A DNA stretch of 41,779 bases, taken from NCBI GenBank assembly GCA_031271045.1, contig JAISWO010000011.1:1-41779 (forward strand). The letters run 5' to 3'. This document shows positions 25,492 to 33,784 of the stretch, piece after piece. Every line of letters starts with the position of its first letter. The first letter of the stretch is position 1. The notes below the pieces were generated by a model. That model worked only from the letters and a program-made list of their open reading frames with translations, was not told where the DNA came from and made no database searches. The DNA comes from Tannerellaceae bacterium. Its GTDB lineage: Bacteria; Bacteroidota; Bacteroidia; Bacteroidales; Tannerellaceae. The position numbers and the translations under genes were made by a program.

Positions 25492-25734
25492 ATGACAAAA
25501 AACGATTTTGCCTTCGGGAAAGATAACTTTATTTTAATTGCCGTAGCTGTGGTAATTATCATCGCAGGTTTCTCATTAATGAGCGGAGGAGGCGCCCCCG
25601 ACCCTACATCTTTCAATCCGGAGATATTCAACTCACGTCGCATCGCCGTAGCGCCGATTATCACAATGGCCGGTTTCGGGCTGATGATCTTCGCCATACT
25701 CAAAAACAGTAAAGAGAAGACAAACAAAAAATGA
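25492..25734 (+). CDS. DUF3098-family small membrane protein (80 aa)
   Basis: An 80-residue protein with two membrane helices ([20 protein letters not shown] and [16 protein letters not shown]) and a short loop containing [15 protein letters not shown]. The family (DUF3098) is conserved between ftsX and uppP in Bacteroidetes; function is unknown, probably linked to division or cell-wall synthesis by context. Its stop overlaps the uppP start by 4 nt. Confidence 0.9.
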   Translation: MTKNDFAFGKDNFILIAVAVVIIIAGFSLMSGGGAPDPTSFNPEIFNSRRIAVAPIITMAGFGLMIFAILKNSKEKTNKK

Positions 25735-26528
25735 ACTGGATAGAAGCTTTGATTTTAGGCGTCATCCAGGGACTTACAGAATTTCTTCCGGTAAGCAGTA
25801 GCGGCCATTTGGTCATCGGTAGCACCCTCTTTGGCCTCAATGGCGATGAAAACCTGGCCTTTGCCATCGTTGTCCATGCCGCCACGGTATTGAGTACGAT
25901 CGTCGTCCTGTGGAGCGAAATCTCCACCCTTTTCAAAGGCCTGTTCCGGTTTAAATGGAACGAAGAAACAAGCTCAGTCGCCAAAATCCTCCTGTCCATG
26001 ATCCCGGTAGCCATCATTGGCGTATGCTTCAAAGAAGATGTGGAAAAACTCTTCGGTAGCGGACTGCTTCCGGTCGGTTGTATGCTGATATTGACAGCCC
26101 TACTATTAGCCTTTTCTTATTACGCCAAACCGCGGCAGAAAGAAACCCTGTCTTTCAAAGACAGCTTCATCATCGGCATAGCCCAGGCATGTGCCGTCCT
26201 TCCCGGACTGTCCCGGTCGGGCTCAACAATCGCCACCGGAATCTTGCTGGGCAACCAAAAAGAACAAGTTGCCAAATTCTCTTTCCTGATGGTGATCATT
26301 CCCATACTGGGGGAAGCGTTCCTGGATCTGATCAAAGGCGACTTTTCCGCCGAAGCCTCCGGATTATCAGCCGTAACGCTGCTCGCCGGTTTCCTTGCCG
26401 CATTTGCAACCGGGGCTATTGCTTGCAAATGGATGATCAACCTGGTAAAAAAAGGCAAACTGATCTATTTTGCCTACTACTGCCTGATCGCCGGATTGTG
26501 TACCGTCGTGTATTCATTCATTCATTAA
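25731..26528 (+). CDS. uppP: Undecaprenyl-diphosphatase UppP (BacA)
   Basis: A 265-residue polytopic membrane protein with both signatures of the BacA/UppP family: [21 protein letters not shown] near the N-terminus and [18 protein letters not shown] at about residue 160. It dephosphorylates undecaprenyl diphosphate to recycle the carrier lipid for peptidoglycan and O-antigen synthesis. Overexpression in other bacteria gives bacitracin resistance (family knowledge). It overlaps the DUF3098 gene by 4 nt and is followed after 20 nt by truB. Confidence 0.96.
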   Translation: MNWIEALILGVIQGLTEFLPVSSSGHLVIGSTLFGLNGDENLAFAIVVHAATVLSTIVVLWSEISTLFKGLFRFKWNEETSSVAKILLSMIPVAIIGVCFKEDVEKLFGSGLLPVGCMLILTALLLAFSYYAKPRQKETLSFKDSFIIGIAQACAVLPGLSRSGSTIATGILLGNQKEQVAKFSFLMVIIPILGEAFLDLIKGDFSAEASGLSAVTLLAGFLAAFATGAIACKWMINLVKKGKLIYFAYYCLIAGLCTVVYSFIH

Positions 26529-26548
26529 GTCATTCTCATTCATTCATT

Positions 26549-27250
26549 ATGGACTTTATAGCTGGAGAGGTTATTTATTTAAATAAACCGCTAACGTGGA
26601 CATCCTTCGACCTGGTAAACAGATTCCGCTACAAACTAACGCGGAAACTACAGTTGAAAAAAATAAAAGTAGGACATGCCGGAACACTTGATCCTCTGGC
26701 TACCGGCGTGATGATCCTCTGTACGGGAAAGGCAACCAAACGGATTGAAGAATTTCAAAACAAAACAAAGGAATATATCGCAACACTGAAATTAGGAGAA
26801 ACAACCCCTTCGTATGACCTGGAAGAAGCAGTGGACGCCGTGTACCCGACAGAACATATTACCCGCGAAAAGGTGGAAGAAGTATTGAAGCTGTTTACCG
26901 GCTCCATCCAACAAATACCTCCCGTTTTTTCAGCAGTCAAAATAAATGGAAAAAGAGCCTATAAATTCGCCCGGAAAGGCAAAGACGTTGAGCTGCAACC
27001 CAAGAATTTAGTGATTGACGAACTGGAATTGCAAGAATGTAAGCTGCCCTATATTACTATACGAGTCGTATGCAGCAAAGGAACTTATATTCGTGCACTG
27101 GCAAGAGATATCGGCGAATCGCTGCAATCGGGAGCGCACCTGACCGCATTGGAACGCACCAGGATTGGAGACATAACAATCGACATGTGCCTGCCGGTCG
27201 AAGACATAGACTCTTATCTGGAGAAAATGATGATAAAAATAACAGATTAA
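26549..27250 (+). CDS. truB: tRNA pseudouridine(55) synthase TruB
   Basis: A 233-residue protein starting MDFIAGEVIYLNKPLTWTSF. The catalytic Asp lies in GHAGTLDPLATGVMILCTG; family blocks KEYIATLKLGETTPSYDLE, PVFSAVKINGKRAYKFAR and GTYIRALARDIGE are intact. It makes pseudouridine 55 in the T-loop of tRNAs. The start is the first ATG after uppP; sequence before it is CATT-rich and is not part of the protein. queA begins 3 nt after its stop. Confidence 0.96.
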   Translation: MDFIAGEVIYLNKPLTWTSFDLVNRFRYKLTRKLQLKKIKVGHAGTLDPLATGVMILCTGKATKRIEEFQNKTKEYIATLKLGETTPSYDLEEAVDAVYPTEHITREKVEEVLKLFTGSIQQIPPVFSAVKINGKRAYKFARKGKDVELQPKNLVIDELELQECKLPYITIRVVCSKGTYIRALARDIGESLQSGAHLTALERTRIGDITIDMCLPVEDIDSYLEKMMIKITD

Positions 27251-27253
27251 AAT

Positions 27254-28309
27254 ATGAGTATGAAGCTTTCTAAATTTAAGTTCAATTTGCCGGGCGAACT
27301 GATTGCCTTATATCCGGCTCCGATCAGAGACGAATCACGCATGATGGTGATTCATCGCAAAACAGGAAAAATAGAACATAAAGTATTCAAGGAGATTTTA
27401 AATTATTTCGGAGAAAAAGATGTGTTTGTTTTCAATAATACACGCGTCTTTCCTGCCCGGCTATACGGTAATAAAGAAAAAACAGGCGCCCGTATCGAAG
27501 TATTCCTCCTTCGCGAACTCAACCCCAGCCTGCGTTTATGGGATGTGTTGGTTGACCCTGCCCGGAAAATACGTATCGGAAACAAACTCTACTTCGGAGA
27601 AAACGACGCCATGGTAGCAGAAGTAATCGATAATACCACATCGAGAGGACGTACCCTCCGGTTTCTCCACGACGGTAATCACGACGAATTTAAAAAAACA
27701 CTCTTTGCGCTGGGAGAAACACCACTGCCCAAATATATTGACCGCCCGGCAGAACCGGAAGACGTAGCGCGCTATCAGAACATTTTCGCCTCCGAAGAAG
27801 GAGCCGTAGTGGCACCAGCCGCCGGTCTGCACTTCAGCCGCGAATTATTGAAACGCTTAGAAATCAAAGATTGCCGCTTTGCTTTCCTCACCGTACATTC
27901 CGGACTGGGAAACTTCCGCGAAATAGACGTCGAAGATCTTACCAAACATAAAATGGATTCGGAACAAATGCTTGTAAATGCAGATGTCGTGAAGATTGTA
28001 AACAAAGGAAAAGACGAAAACAGCAAAATATGCGCCGTCGGCACATCCGTCATGCGAGCTATCGAAACAGCAGTAAGTACGGATGGTCATCTGAAAGAAT
28101 TTGAAGGCTGGACGAATAAGTTTATCTTCCCGCCTTACGATTTTAGCGTAGCTACAAGCATGGTGACCAACTTCCATCTTCCGCTTTCCACCCTCCTGAT
28201 GATGACAGCTTCTTTCGGAGGATACGAACTGATTATGGATGCCTACCGGCAGGCTGTGGAAGAAAAATATCACTTTGGCGCTTATGGAGACGCCATGCTG
28301 ATTATCTGA
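27254..28309 (+). CDS. queA: S-adenosylmethionine:tRNA ribosyltransferase-isomerase QueA
   Basis: A 351-residue protein with the QueA hallmarks [67 protein letters not shown] and the C-terminal [17 protein letters not shown]. It transfers the ribose part of S-adenosylmethionine to 7-aminomethyl-7-deazaguanine in tRNA, giving epoxyqueuosine. It is in line with truB and folK; the folK ATG follows after one base. Confidence 0.96.
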   Translation: MSMKLSKFKFNLPGELIALYPAPIRDESRMMVIHRKTGKIEHKVFKEILNYFGEKDVFVFNNTRVFPARLYGNKEKTGARIEVFLLRELNPSLRLWDVLVDPARKIRIGNKLYFGENDAMVAEVIDNTTSRGRTLRFLHDGNHDEFKKTLFALGETPLPKYIDRPAEPEDVARYQNIFASEEGAVVAPAAGLHFSRELLKRLEIKDCRFAFLTVHSGLGNFREIDVEDLTKHKMDSEQMLVNADVVKIVNKGKDENSKICAVGTSVMRAIETAVSTDGHLKEFEGWTNKFIFPPYDFSVATSMVTNFHLPLSTLLMMTASFGGYELIMDAYRQAVEEKYHFGAYGDAMLII

Positions 28310-28310
28310 T

Positions 28311-28766
28311 ATGGCAACGGCTTATCTGGGTTTGGGAACAAATCTGGGCGATAAAAGCAAAAACATAACAACGGCCGTAAAACTGTTGGAAAGGACGGGA
28401 ACGATTCTCGCCCTTTCCCGTTTTTATGAGAATCCTCCTTGGGGATTTGAGTCGGAAAATGAGTTTCTAAATGCCGTACTCGCCATTGAGACGATGCTCC
28501 CCCCCCATGAACTGCTGGATATAACCCAACACATAGAGCGCGAAATGGGACGTACCCAAAAAACAAGCGCCGCTTACCACGATCGCATCATCGACATTGA
28601 TATATTGCTGTATGATGATATAATTTTGCACACTACCCGATTAATCCTACCGCATCCGTTCATGCACAAACGCTGTTTTGTGATCGTCCCTTTCGCCGAG
28701 ATAGCTCCCTCGCTTTCGCATCCTGTGCTGAAAAAGACGATCGGCGAACTGGCTCTTTCCTTTTAG
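28311..28766 (+). CDS. folK: 6-hydroxymethyl-7,8-dihydropterin pyrophosphokinase FolK
   Basis: A 151-residue protein with the FolK motifs: N-terminal ATAYLGLGTNLGDKSKN, then SRFYENPPWGF, the metal/ATP motif DRIIDIDILLYDD (usual form RxLDIDLL) and LPHPFMHKRCFVIVP. It attaches pyrophosphate to the pterin in folate synthesis. The last four bases overlap the end of the convergent histidine kinase gene. Confidence 0.94.
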   Translation: MATAYLGLGTNLGDKSKNITTAVKLLERTGTILALSRFYENPPWGFESENEFLNAVLAIETMLPPHELLDITQHIEREMGRTQKTSAAYHDRIIDIDILLYDDIILHTTRLILPHPFMHKRCFVIVPFAEIAPSLSHPVLKKTIGELALSF

Positions 28767-29920
28767 CCTTTATATCTACGCAATTCGATACGGAAAGTTG
28801 TCCCTTTTCCTATTTCCGAACTCTTTACAAAAATTCGCCCTCCGTGATATGATTCTATTATCCGCCTTACTAAAGATAAGCCCAAACCCCAACCTCTGGT
28901 CTTGGTTGTATATCCCGGACTGAAGATGGTGTCGAATTTTGATTTAGGTATTCCCTTCCCCGTATCGGAAACATCAATAATAATCAGCTTCTTCTTCATT
29001 CCCATCTGAACTGTAATCGTCCCCTGCCCTTCCATAGCATCCACCGCATTCTTCATCAGATTCTCAATCACCCATGAGAAAAGGGATTCGTTCATCAAAG
29101 CCAAAACCGGCTCTTCGGGCAGGCTACTACATATCTTTACTTTCGAAGATATTCTCGTACTCATGTATTCCAGCGCCAGACGAATTAAATGGGACATATT
29201 CATCGGTGTGGGATCAGGAGCCGATCCTATCTTGGAAAAGCGTTCCGCAATAGTTTCCAATCGCTTCACATCTTTCTCCATTTCACTTATAAAAGATACC
29301 GGGACTTCTTTCGTACGTAAATATTCCATCCATGCAATCAGAGAAGATATGGGAGTGCCTAATTGATGAGCCGTTTCTTTCGACAAGCCTACCCAGATTT
29401 TATTCTGTTCAGCCTTTTTCGTGCTGTCCAAAGCAAAAAAGGCAATCAGTATAAAGACAAAAACGACGGATAGCTGTGCGTATGGGTAGAGCAGAAGGCG
29501 TTTCAGGATGATGGAGTCGTCATAATACAAATATTGGAACGTTCCATCTCCTATATCAATCGTTATCGGGGCGTTTTTGCTTTTAAATTCCATCACTTTC
29601 TTTTGGAGAAAGGCTTCTACATTTTTTTCGGGAAGATCTATATTCCTATATTCTATTATCTGATCGTTTTCGTCGCAGAGAAAAACAGGAATGGATGTGT
29701 TACCTTGAATGATCCGCAGGGTAAGCGACATATTCAAACTGGTATCTTCGTTGACGATCACGCGTCCGGCTTCCGCCCATATCTCGATCTTTTCCCGCTC
29801 GTCTTCTGCCAGTTTTTTTATCAATGTATTCGACACAACAACCGAAGCTATTGCAATTGCAATTGCTCCGAAAATAAAAAAATACTTCAACTGCTGGCGA
29901 GAATCATATATGTTCTTCAT
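28763..29920 (-). CDS. Orphan sensor histidine kinase with two membrane helices
   Basis: Start chosen at ATG 29920 (MKNIYDSRQQLKYFF), preceded by an AGAG stretch; an in-frame ATG at 29959 would add 13 residues. Two membrane helices (about residues 15-32 and 150-165) flank a periplasmic domain of about 115 residues with the segment VNEDTSLNMSLTLRIIQGN. The phospho-acceptor is His 185 in GLSKETAHQLGTPISSL. The ATPase domain shows ENLMKNAVDAMEG, VSDTGKGIP and WGLGLSLVRRI. No response regulator gene is adjacent, so its partner lies elsewhere. It ends convergent with folK, with a 4-nt overlap of the coding ends. Confidence 0.9.
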   Translation of the reverse strand: MKNIYDSRQQLKYFFIFGAIAIAIASVVVSNTLIKKLAEDEREKIEIWAEAGRVIVNEDTSLNMSLTLRIIQGNTSIPVFLCDENDQIIEYRNIDLPEKNVEAFLQKKVMEFKSKNAPITIDIGDGTFQYLYYDDSIILKRLLLYPYAQLSVVFVFILIAFFALDSTKKAEQNKIWVGLSKETAHQLGTPISSLIAWMEYLRTKEVPVSFISEMEKDVKRLETIAERFSKIGSAPDPTPMNMSHLIRLALEYMSTRISSKVKICSSLPEEPVLALMNESLFSWVIENLMKNAVDAMEGQGTITVQMGMKKKLIIIDVSDTGKGIPKSKFDTIFSPGYTTKTRGWGLGLSLVRRIIESYHGGRIFVKSSEIGKGTTFRIELRRYKG

Positions 29921-30002
29921 AATCTCTTTTTGAATATCTATATAACTAACGATGATCATATCGTATTATTTCATAAGAAGGTGAATCGGGGGGGGCGGAG
30001 GT

Positions 30003-30914
30003 TTATTTGTTGGGCGTTGGGGGTTGTTTTCTTTTCTTGTAGAGTTGGTAGGAGTTGATGATGTTTTGCCAGAGGATGTAGGCGGCGGGGGCGATGGAGG
30101 AGATGGGGTGGAGGTAGGCTTGGGATATCCAAATGGCCAGGATGGTGTTTTTCTGTCCTAATCCTTGTCCGCAGGAGATGGGATCGCCGTAGTGCCGGCC
30201 GATGCGGCGGCCTAAAAGGAATTGACAGACGCAGATGAGTAAGGAGGCAAGGGCGAGGGCTATCTCGGTTGAGTAGTCGGGGTTTTGTTGCTCGACAAGG
30301 AAGTGGACGGTCTTTCCGGTTACGACCGTAAGGGCTACGACCCACAGGTAGAACGAGAGATTGTGGATGCTGGTCAGGCGGGCGTTGATTTTCGGGAAGG
30401 CGTAGCGGATGAGCCAGGCCAGGAGCAGGGGGAGAAGCAGGACGGGGGCTACTTGCCGGCAGATGCGGAGGAAGGATTCGGCGAAGGGTATTTCGGCAGG
30501 GGCGCCGATCCAGGGGAGGATGAGGGGGGAGAGGATGGCGACGGCGGTGTTGCAGAGCAGGAGGTAGGTGGTGAGGAAGGCGACGTTGCCGCCCAGTATG
30601 CCGGTGATGACGGCGGCTGCGGTGGCGGTGGGTACCAGTATGCAGATGAAGGCTCCCTGGGCTATGAGTGGGTGGAGGGGATAGAGCAGGGCATAGATCA
30701 GGAGGGAGCCGGCCAGTTGTATGATCAGCAGCCAGAGGTGGGCCGGATGCAGGGCTATGGCGCGGGGCGAGAGCTTGCAAAAGGTAAGCAGGAGCATAGC
30801 GAAGATGAGGTAGGGGGTAAGAAAAGAGAGGTAACTTATCCAGGGATAAGCTACCACTCCGGTTATCATCGCTATGGGGAGCGCCTGGTTTTTGATCTGT
30901 CGCAAGAGGTTCAC
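30003..30914 (-). CDS. BASS-family (bile acid:Na+ symporter-like) membrane transporter
   Basis: A 303-residue protein with about nine to ten membrane helices. Two segments resemble the discontinuous-helix motifs of the SBF/BASS fold: ATAAAVITGILGGNVAFLTTY with a following helix that ends SPLILPW, and GLGQKNTILAIWISQAYLHP. The C-terminus is short and basic. The substrate is unknown; relatives move bile acids, pantothenate or organic anions with sodium (family knowledge). It lies 12 nt downstream of the NagB-PIG-L gene and probably shares its transcript. GC content is very high and codon use matches the flanking genes. Confidence 0.8.
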   Translation of the reverse strand: MNLLRQIKNQALPIAMITGVVAYPWISYLSFLTPYLIFAMLLLTFCKLSPRAIALHPAHLWLLIIQLAGSLLIYALLYPLHPLIAQGAFICILVPTATAAAVITGILGGNVAFLTTYLLLCNTAVAILSPLILPWIGAPAEIPFAESFLRICRQVAPVLLLPLLLAWLIRYAFPKINARLTSIHNLSFYLWVVALTVVTGKTVHFLVEQQNPDYSTEIALALASLLICVCQFLLGRRIGRHYGDPISCGQGLGQKNTILAIWISQAYLHPISSIAPAAYILWQNIINSYQLYKKRKQPPTPNK

Positions 30915-30926
30915 GCCCGGCGGGGG

Positions 30927-32921
30927 TTATTTGAGCGGGATATATTGCACGAAGGCTTCGATGGCTTCGTAGGCGGCGAGGCCTAATTGGCGGTAGAGGT
31001 CGGCGGTGGCGCGGTTGCGGTCTTCGGCTCGTTGCCAGAAGAGGCGTTCGTCGTCGCCGAGGAAGGGTGCGCTTTCGGCCTGCGACTGGTGTCGGAGGAT
31101 GGCGTTGCGTTTGTTACGGAGTTCTTCGGGACTGATGGGTACGGCCATCTCGATGTGATCCATTTCCCATTCGGCCCAGGCTCCGCGATACATCCAGATG
31201 CGGCATTGTTGCATCCAGGGTTGTTCTTTGACTTCGTCGATGGCGGCCAGGGCGGCGTCGAGGCAGACTTTGTGTGTTCCGTGGGGGTCGGCCAGGTCGC
31301 CGGCTACGAAGATTTGGTGGGGTTGTATTTCTTCGAGCAGATGGCGGACGATGGCGACGTCATCGGGTCCGAGATCGTTCTTTTTGACCATACCGGTTTC
31401 GTAGAAGGGGAGGTCGAGGAAGCGTATGTGGCTATCGTCGGTGATGCCGGAGTAGCGGGCGGCGGCTCGGGCTTCTTCGCGGCGGATGGTTCCTTTGATG
31501 AAGAGGACGTCGTTGGTTTCTTTTTCTCCTTTTGCTTTTGTTTTTTCGTATCGGAGGTATTGTATGATGTCTTCGGCTTTGTGTCGGAGGGCGGGGTCGG
31601 CGGGTGCGTAGTGGTTGGATACGTCGCGGAGGTATTCGCAGTAGCGGATGACGTCTTCGTCGCCGACGGCGATATTGCCGGAGGTTTGGTAGGCGACGTA
31701 GACGTCGTGTTGTTGGCTACAGAGTCGGTGGAAGGTTCCTCCCATGGAGATGACGTCGTCGTCGGGGTGTGGGCTGAAGATGATGACCTTTTTGGGATAG
31801 GGCATGGCTCGTTCGGGTCGGTTGGCGTCGTCGGCATTGGGTTTACCTCCGGGCCATCCGGTGATGGTGTGCTGGATGTCGTTGAAGATTTTGATGTTGA
31901 CATTGTAGGCGGAGCCGTAGAGTGCGAGGAGTTCCCCGAGGCCGTTCTCACTGTAGTCTTTGTTGGTGAGTTTGAGGATGGGTTTGCCGGTGAGGCGACA
32001 GAGCCAGACGATGGCGCGGCGGATGAGTTGGTTGTCCCACTCGCAGTGTGTGACGAGCCAGGGGTGGCTGATGCGGGTGAGCTGGTAGGCGGCCGAGAGG
32101 TCGATGACGACTTGGGCGTTGCCGGCGCTTTGGAGGTAGGAGGCGGGGATGCTGTCGCTTTCTTTGCCTTCGACGGCTTGGCTGATGATGTTGGCTTTGC
32201 TTTCGCCCCAGGCCATGAGGATGGTTTGCCGGGCGTGGAGGAGGGTGGAGACTCCGGCGGTGATGACTCCGGCGGGTACGTTCTCGATGGACTTGAATAT
32301 ACGGGCGGCTTCTTTGCGCGAATCGTTGTCGAGCAGTACGAGGCGGGTGGTGGTGTTGATGCCGGCTCCGGGGCCATTGAAACTGATGTTACCGGCGTGT
32401 CCGATGCCGAGCAGGGCGCAGTCGAGGCCTCCGGCGTCGCGGATTTGTTGTTCGTATTGGAGGCAGAAATCGTAGATGTTCTCTTTGGGCATGAATCCGT
32501 CGGGGGAATAGATGTTGTTGGGGTGTATGTCGACGTGATCGAGGAAGTAATCTTTCAGGTAGGCGAGGTTACTGAAGGCGACGGAGTCGAGGGGGTAGAA
32601 CTCGTAGAGGTTGAAGACGACGACGTTACGGAAGCTGAGTCCTTCTTCGCGGTGTTGCCGGATGAGTTCTTTGAATACGCTTTGAGGGGTTCGTCCTCCG
32701 GGGAGGGCGAGGACGAAGTTTTGTCCGGTGGTTTGTTTGTCTTTGATCTGCCGGGCGATGTTGCGGGCGATGGCGCAGGATCCTTCGTCGGCGGATTCAT
32801 AGATGGAGGTGGGGATCTTCTCAAAGCGCGTGAGGATGGATTGCTCGTAGGCATTTTCCGGTCGGTAATACCGTGCGGGTATTCGTGTGAGTGAAATTTG
32901 TGAACTTAAATCGGTTTTCAT
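30927..32921 (-). CDS. NagB-like/PIG-L fusion protein, NagB half lacking catalytic residues
   Basis: A 664-residue fusion. The N-terminal half (about 1-290) is glucosamine-6-phosphate deaminase/isomerase-like with the phosphate loop ALPGGRTPQSVF, but residues equivalent to E. coli NagB Asp72, Asp141, His143 and Glu148 are Tyr 106 (FNLYEF), Ala 176, Asn 178 (GHAGNIS) and Gly 183. The linker (about 290-375) contains TGKPILKLTNKDYSENGL. The C-terminal half is a PIG-L/LmbE deacetylase-like domain with the zinc motif FSPHPDDDVISMGGT (His 385, Asp 388) and a later DPHGTH. Databases commonly call such proteins glucosamine-6-phosphate deaminase; the visible residues argue against that activity. Deacetylation of an amino-sugar conjugate, with the NagB half as a binding or regulatory module, is my inference. 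Confidence 0.88.
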   Translation of the reverse strand: MKTDLSSQISLTRIPARYYRPENAYEQSILTRFEKIPTSIYESADEGSCAIARNIARQIKDKQTTGQNFVLALPGGRTPQSVFKELIRQHREEGLSFRNVVVFNLYEFYPLDSVAFSNLAYLKDYFLDHVDIHPNNIYSPDGFMPKENIYDFCLQYEQQIRDAGGLDCALLGIGHAGNISFNGPGAGINTTTRLVLLDNDSRKEAARIFKSIENVPAGVITAGVSTLLHARQTILMAWGESKANIISQAVEGKESDSIPASYLQSAGNAQVVIDLSAAYQLTRISHPWLVTHCEWDNQLIRRAIVWLCRLTGKPILKLTNKDYSENGLGELLALYGSAYNVNIKIFNDIQHTITGWPGGKPNADDANRPERAMPYPKKVIIFSPHPDDDVISMGGTFHRLCSQQHDVYVAYQTSGNIAVGDEDVIRYCEYLRDVSNHYAPADPALRHKAEDIIQYLRYEKTKAKGEKETNDVLFIKGTIRREEARAAARYSGITDDSHIRFLDLPFYETGMVKKNDLGPDDVAIVRHLLEEIQPHQIFVAGDLADPHGTHKVCLDAALAAIDEVKEQPWMQQCRIWMYRGAWAEWEMDHIEMAVPISPEELRNKRNAILRHQSQAESAPFLGDDERLFWQRAEDRNRATADLYRQLGLAAYEAIEAFVQYIPLK

Positions 32922-32952
32922 ATTGTTTTAGCATTGAATGTTTATCAATGCG

Positions 32953-32960
32953 CAAAGGTA
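32953..32960 (-). promoter_or_regulatory. -7 box of the NagB-PIG-L operon
   Basis: TACCTTTG on the minus strand, 32 nt before ATG 32921, matches TAnnTTTG; no good -33 box at the right spacing. Confidence 0.6.
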
Positions 32961-33035
32961 GTTGTTTTTTGTGAATAGTTTTTACGAATAGCCGCGGGGT
33001 TTTTGAGTATTTGAGGCGGAAGGGTGGGTTCTCCT

Positions 33036-33377
33036 TGGGACATAATCTGTTATTCCTGGGACATGCAGTGACTTTGGGGCGATATGCAGTGACTTTGGAG
33101 CGATATGCAGTGACTTTCGAGCGATATGCAGTGACTTTTGAGCGATATGCAGTGACTTTGGGGCGATATGCAGTGACTTTCGAGCGATATGCAGTGACTT
33201 TTGAGCGATATGCAGTGACTTGGGAGCGATATGCAGTGACTTGGGAACGATATGCAGTGACTTGGGAACGATATGCAGTGACTTGGGAACGATATGCAGT
33301 GACTTGGGAGCGATATGCAGTGACTTTGGAGCGATATGCAGTGACTTTGAGGCGATATGCAGTGACTTTTTAGCTCA
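33036..33377. repeat. Tandem array of fifteen 21-bp units (ATGCAGTGACTT type)
   Basis: ATGCAGTGACTT recurs every 21 bp exactly, from 33063 to 33357 (15 copies). One more degraded unit starts at 33036, recognised by TGGGACAT repeating 21 bp later. Only the five or so bases after GACTT vary (GGGGC, GGAGC, CGAGC, TGAGC, GGAAC). Three consecutive central copies share GGGAAC, which shows local unit duplication. It is upstream of the NagB-PIG-L promoter. Confidence 0.95.
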
Positions 33378-33521
33378 CTTGTTTGTTCTTTAAGCTCACT
33401 TGTCTGTTCTTTAAGCTCACTTGTCTGTTCTTTAAGGGCACTTGTCTGTTCTTTAAGGGCACTTGTCTGTTCCTTAAGGGCACTTGACTGTTCTTTGGGC
33501 CCACTTGACTGTTCTTTGAGC
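33375..33521. repeat. Second tandem array of seven 21-bp units (CACTTGTCTGTTC type)
   Basis: Seven units of exactly 21 bp begin at 33375, 33396, 33417, 33438, 33459, 33480 and 33501. The consensus is TCACTTGTCTGTTCTTTAAGC, drifting to GCACTTGACTG and CCACTTGACTG on the right. The array abuts the first 21-bp array with no gap but has an unrelated sequence. On the minus strand the combined arrays leave an open frame of seven-residue repeats, which I regard as chance. Confidence 0.95.
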
Positions 33522-33535
33522 GGGATATTTTGATG

Positions 33536-33543
33536 CAAATGTA
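33536..33543 (-). promoter_or_regulatory. Isolated -7 box pointing into the 21-bp arrays
   Basis: TACATTTG on the minus strand is a perfect TAnnTTTG just upstream of the second array. No -33 box is evident and no gene starts nearby. It could produce a transcript through the repeats toward the NagB-PIG-L operon. Confidence 0.35.
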
Positions 33544-33686
33544 GAAATAAATAGTCTATGGTGCCGGAATTTTGAAGGGGAAAAAAGGATTTGTGATAAA
33601 TAGAGGTGATAAACGGTTTCTTCGGGCGTTCTATAAGGTAGAGGGAGTAAGTTGCAGAGAGTGAATTTGTTCAATGAAGGAAATGG

Positions 33687-33752
33687 TCAAGGAAGGGTTG
33701 ATGGTATCGGACGATCGTTGATATTCAACCCTTCCTTGAGAGAAGATTTTTT
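33687..33752 (+). terminator. Hairpin with plus-strand T-run downstream of the arrays
   Basis: TCAAGGAAGGGTTGA (33687-33701) pairs perfectly with TCAACCCTTCCTTGA (33725-33739), giving a 15-bp stem with a 23-nt loop. GAGAAGATTTTTT follows on the plus strand. It also lies just downstream of the minus-strand barrel gene (stop at 33785), so it may serve that gene, but the T-run points the other way. Confidence 0.65.
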
Positions 33753-33784
33753 ATCGCAAATGGTTGCGTTGCGCGACTGTTGAT

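Noticed and set aside
30987-32894. A 635-residue open frame opposite the NagB-PIG-L gene
   Set aside because: Composition is extremely Val/Gly/Asp-rich, with no recognisable domain; it is an antisense shadow of a strongly biased gene.
33050-33538. A 162-residue frame of seven-residue repeats (KEQTSAL and SHCISLQ) over the 21-bp arrays
   Set aside because: A 21-bp unit gives a heptad by arithmetic. The start is a TTG inside the -7 box, and several other frames are open as well.
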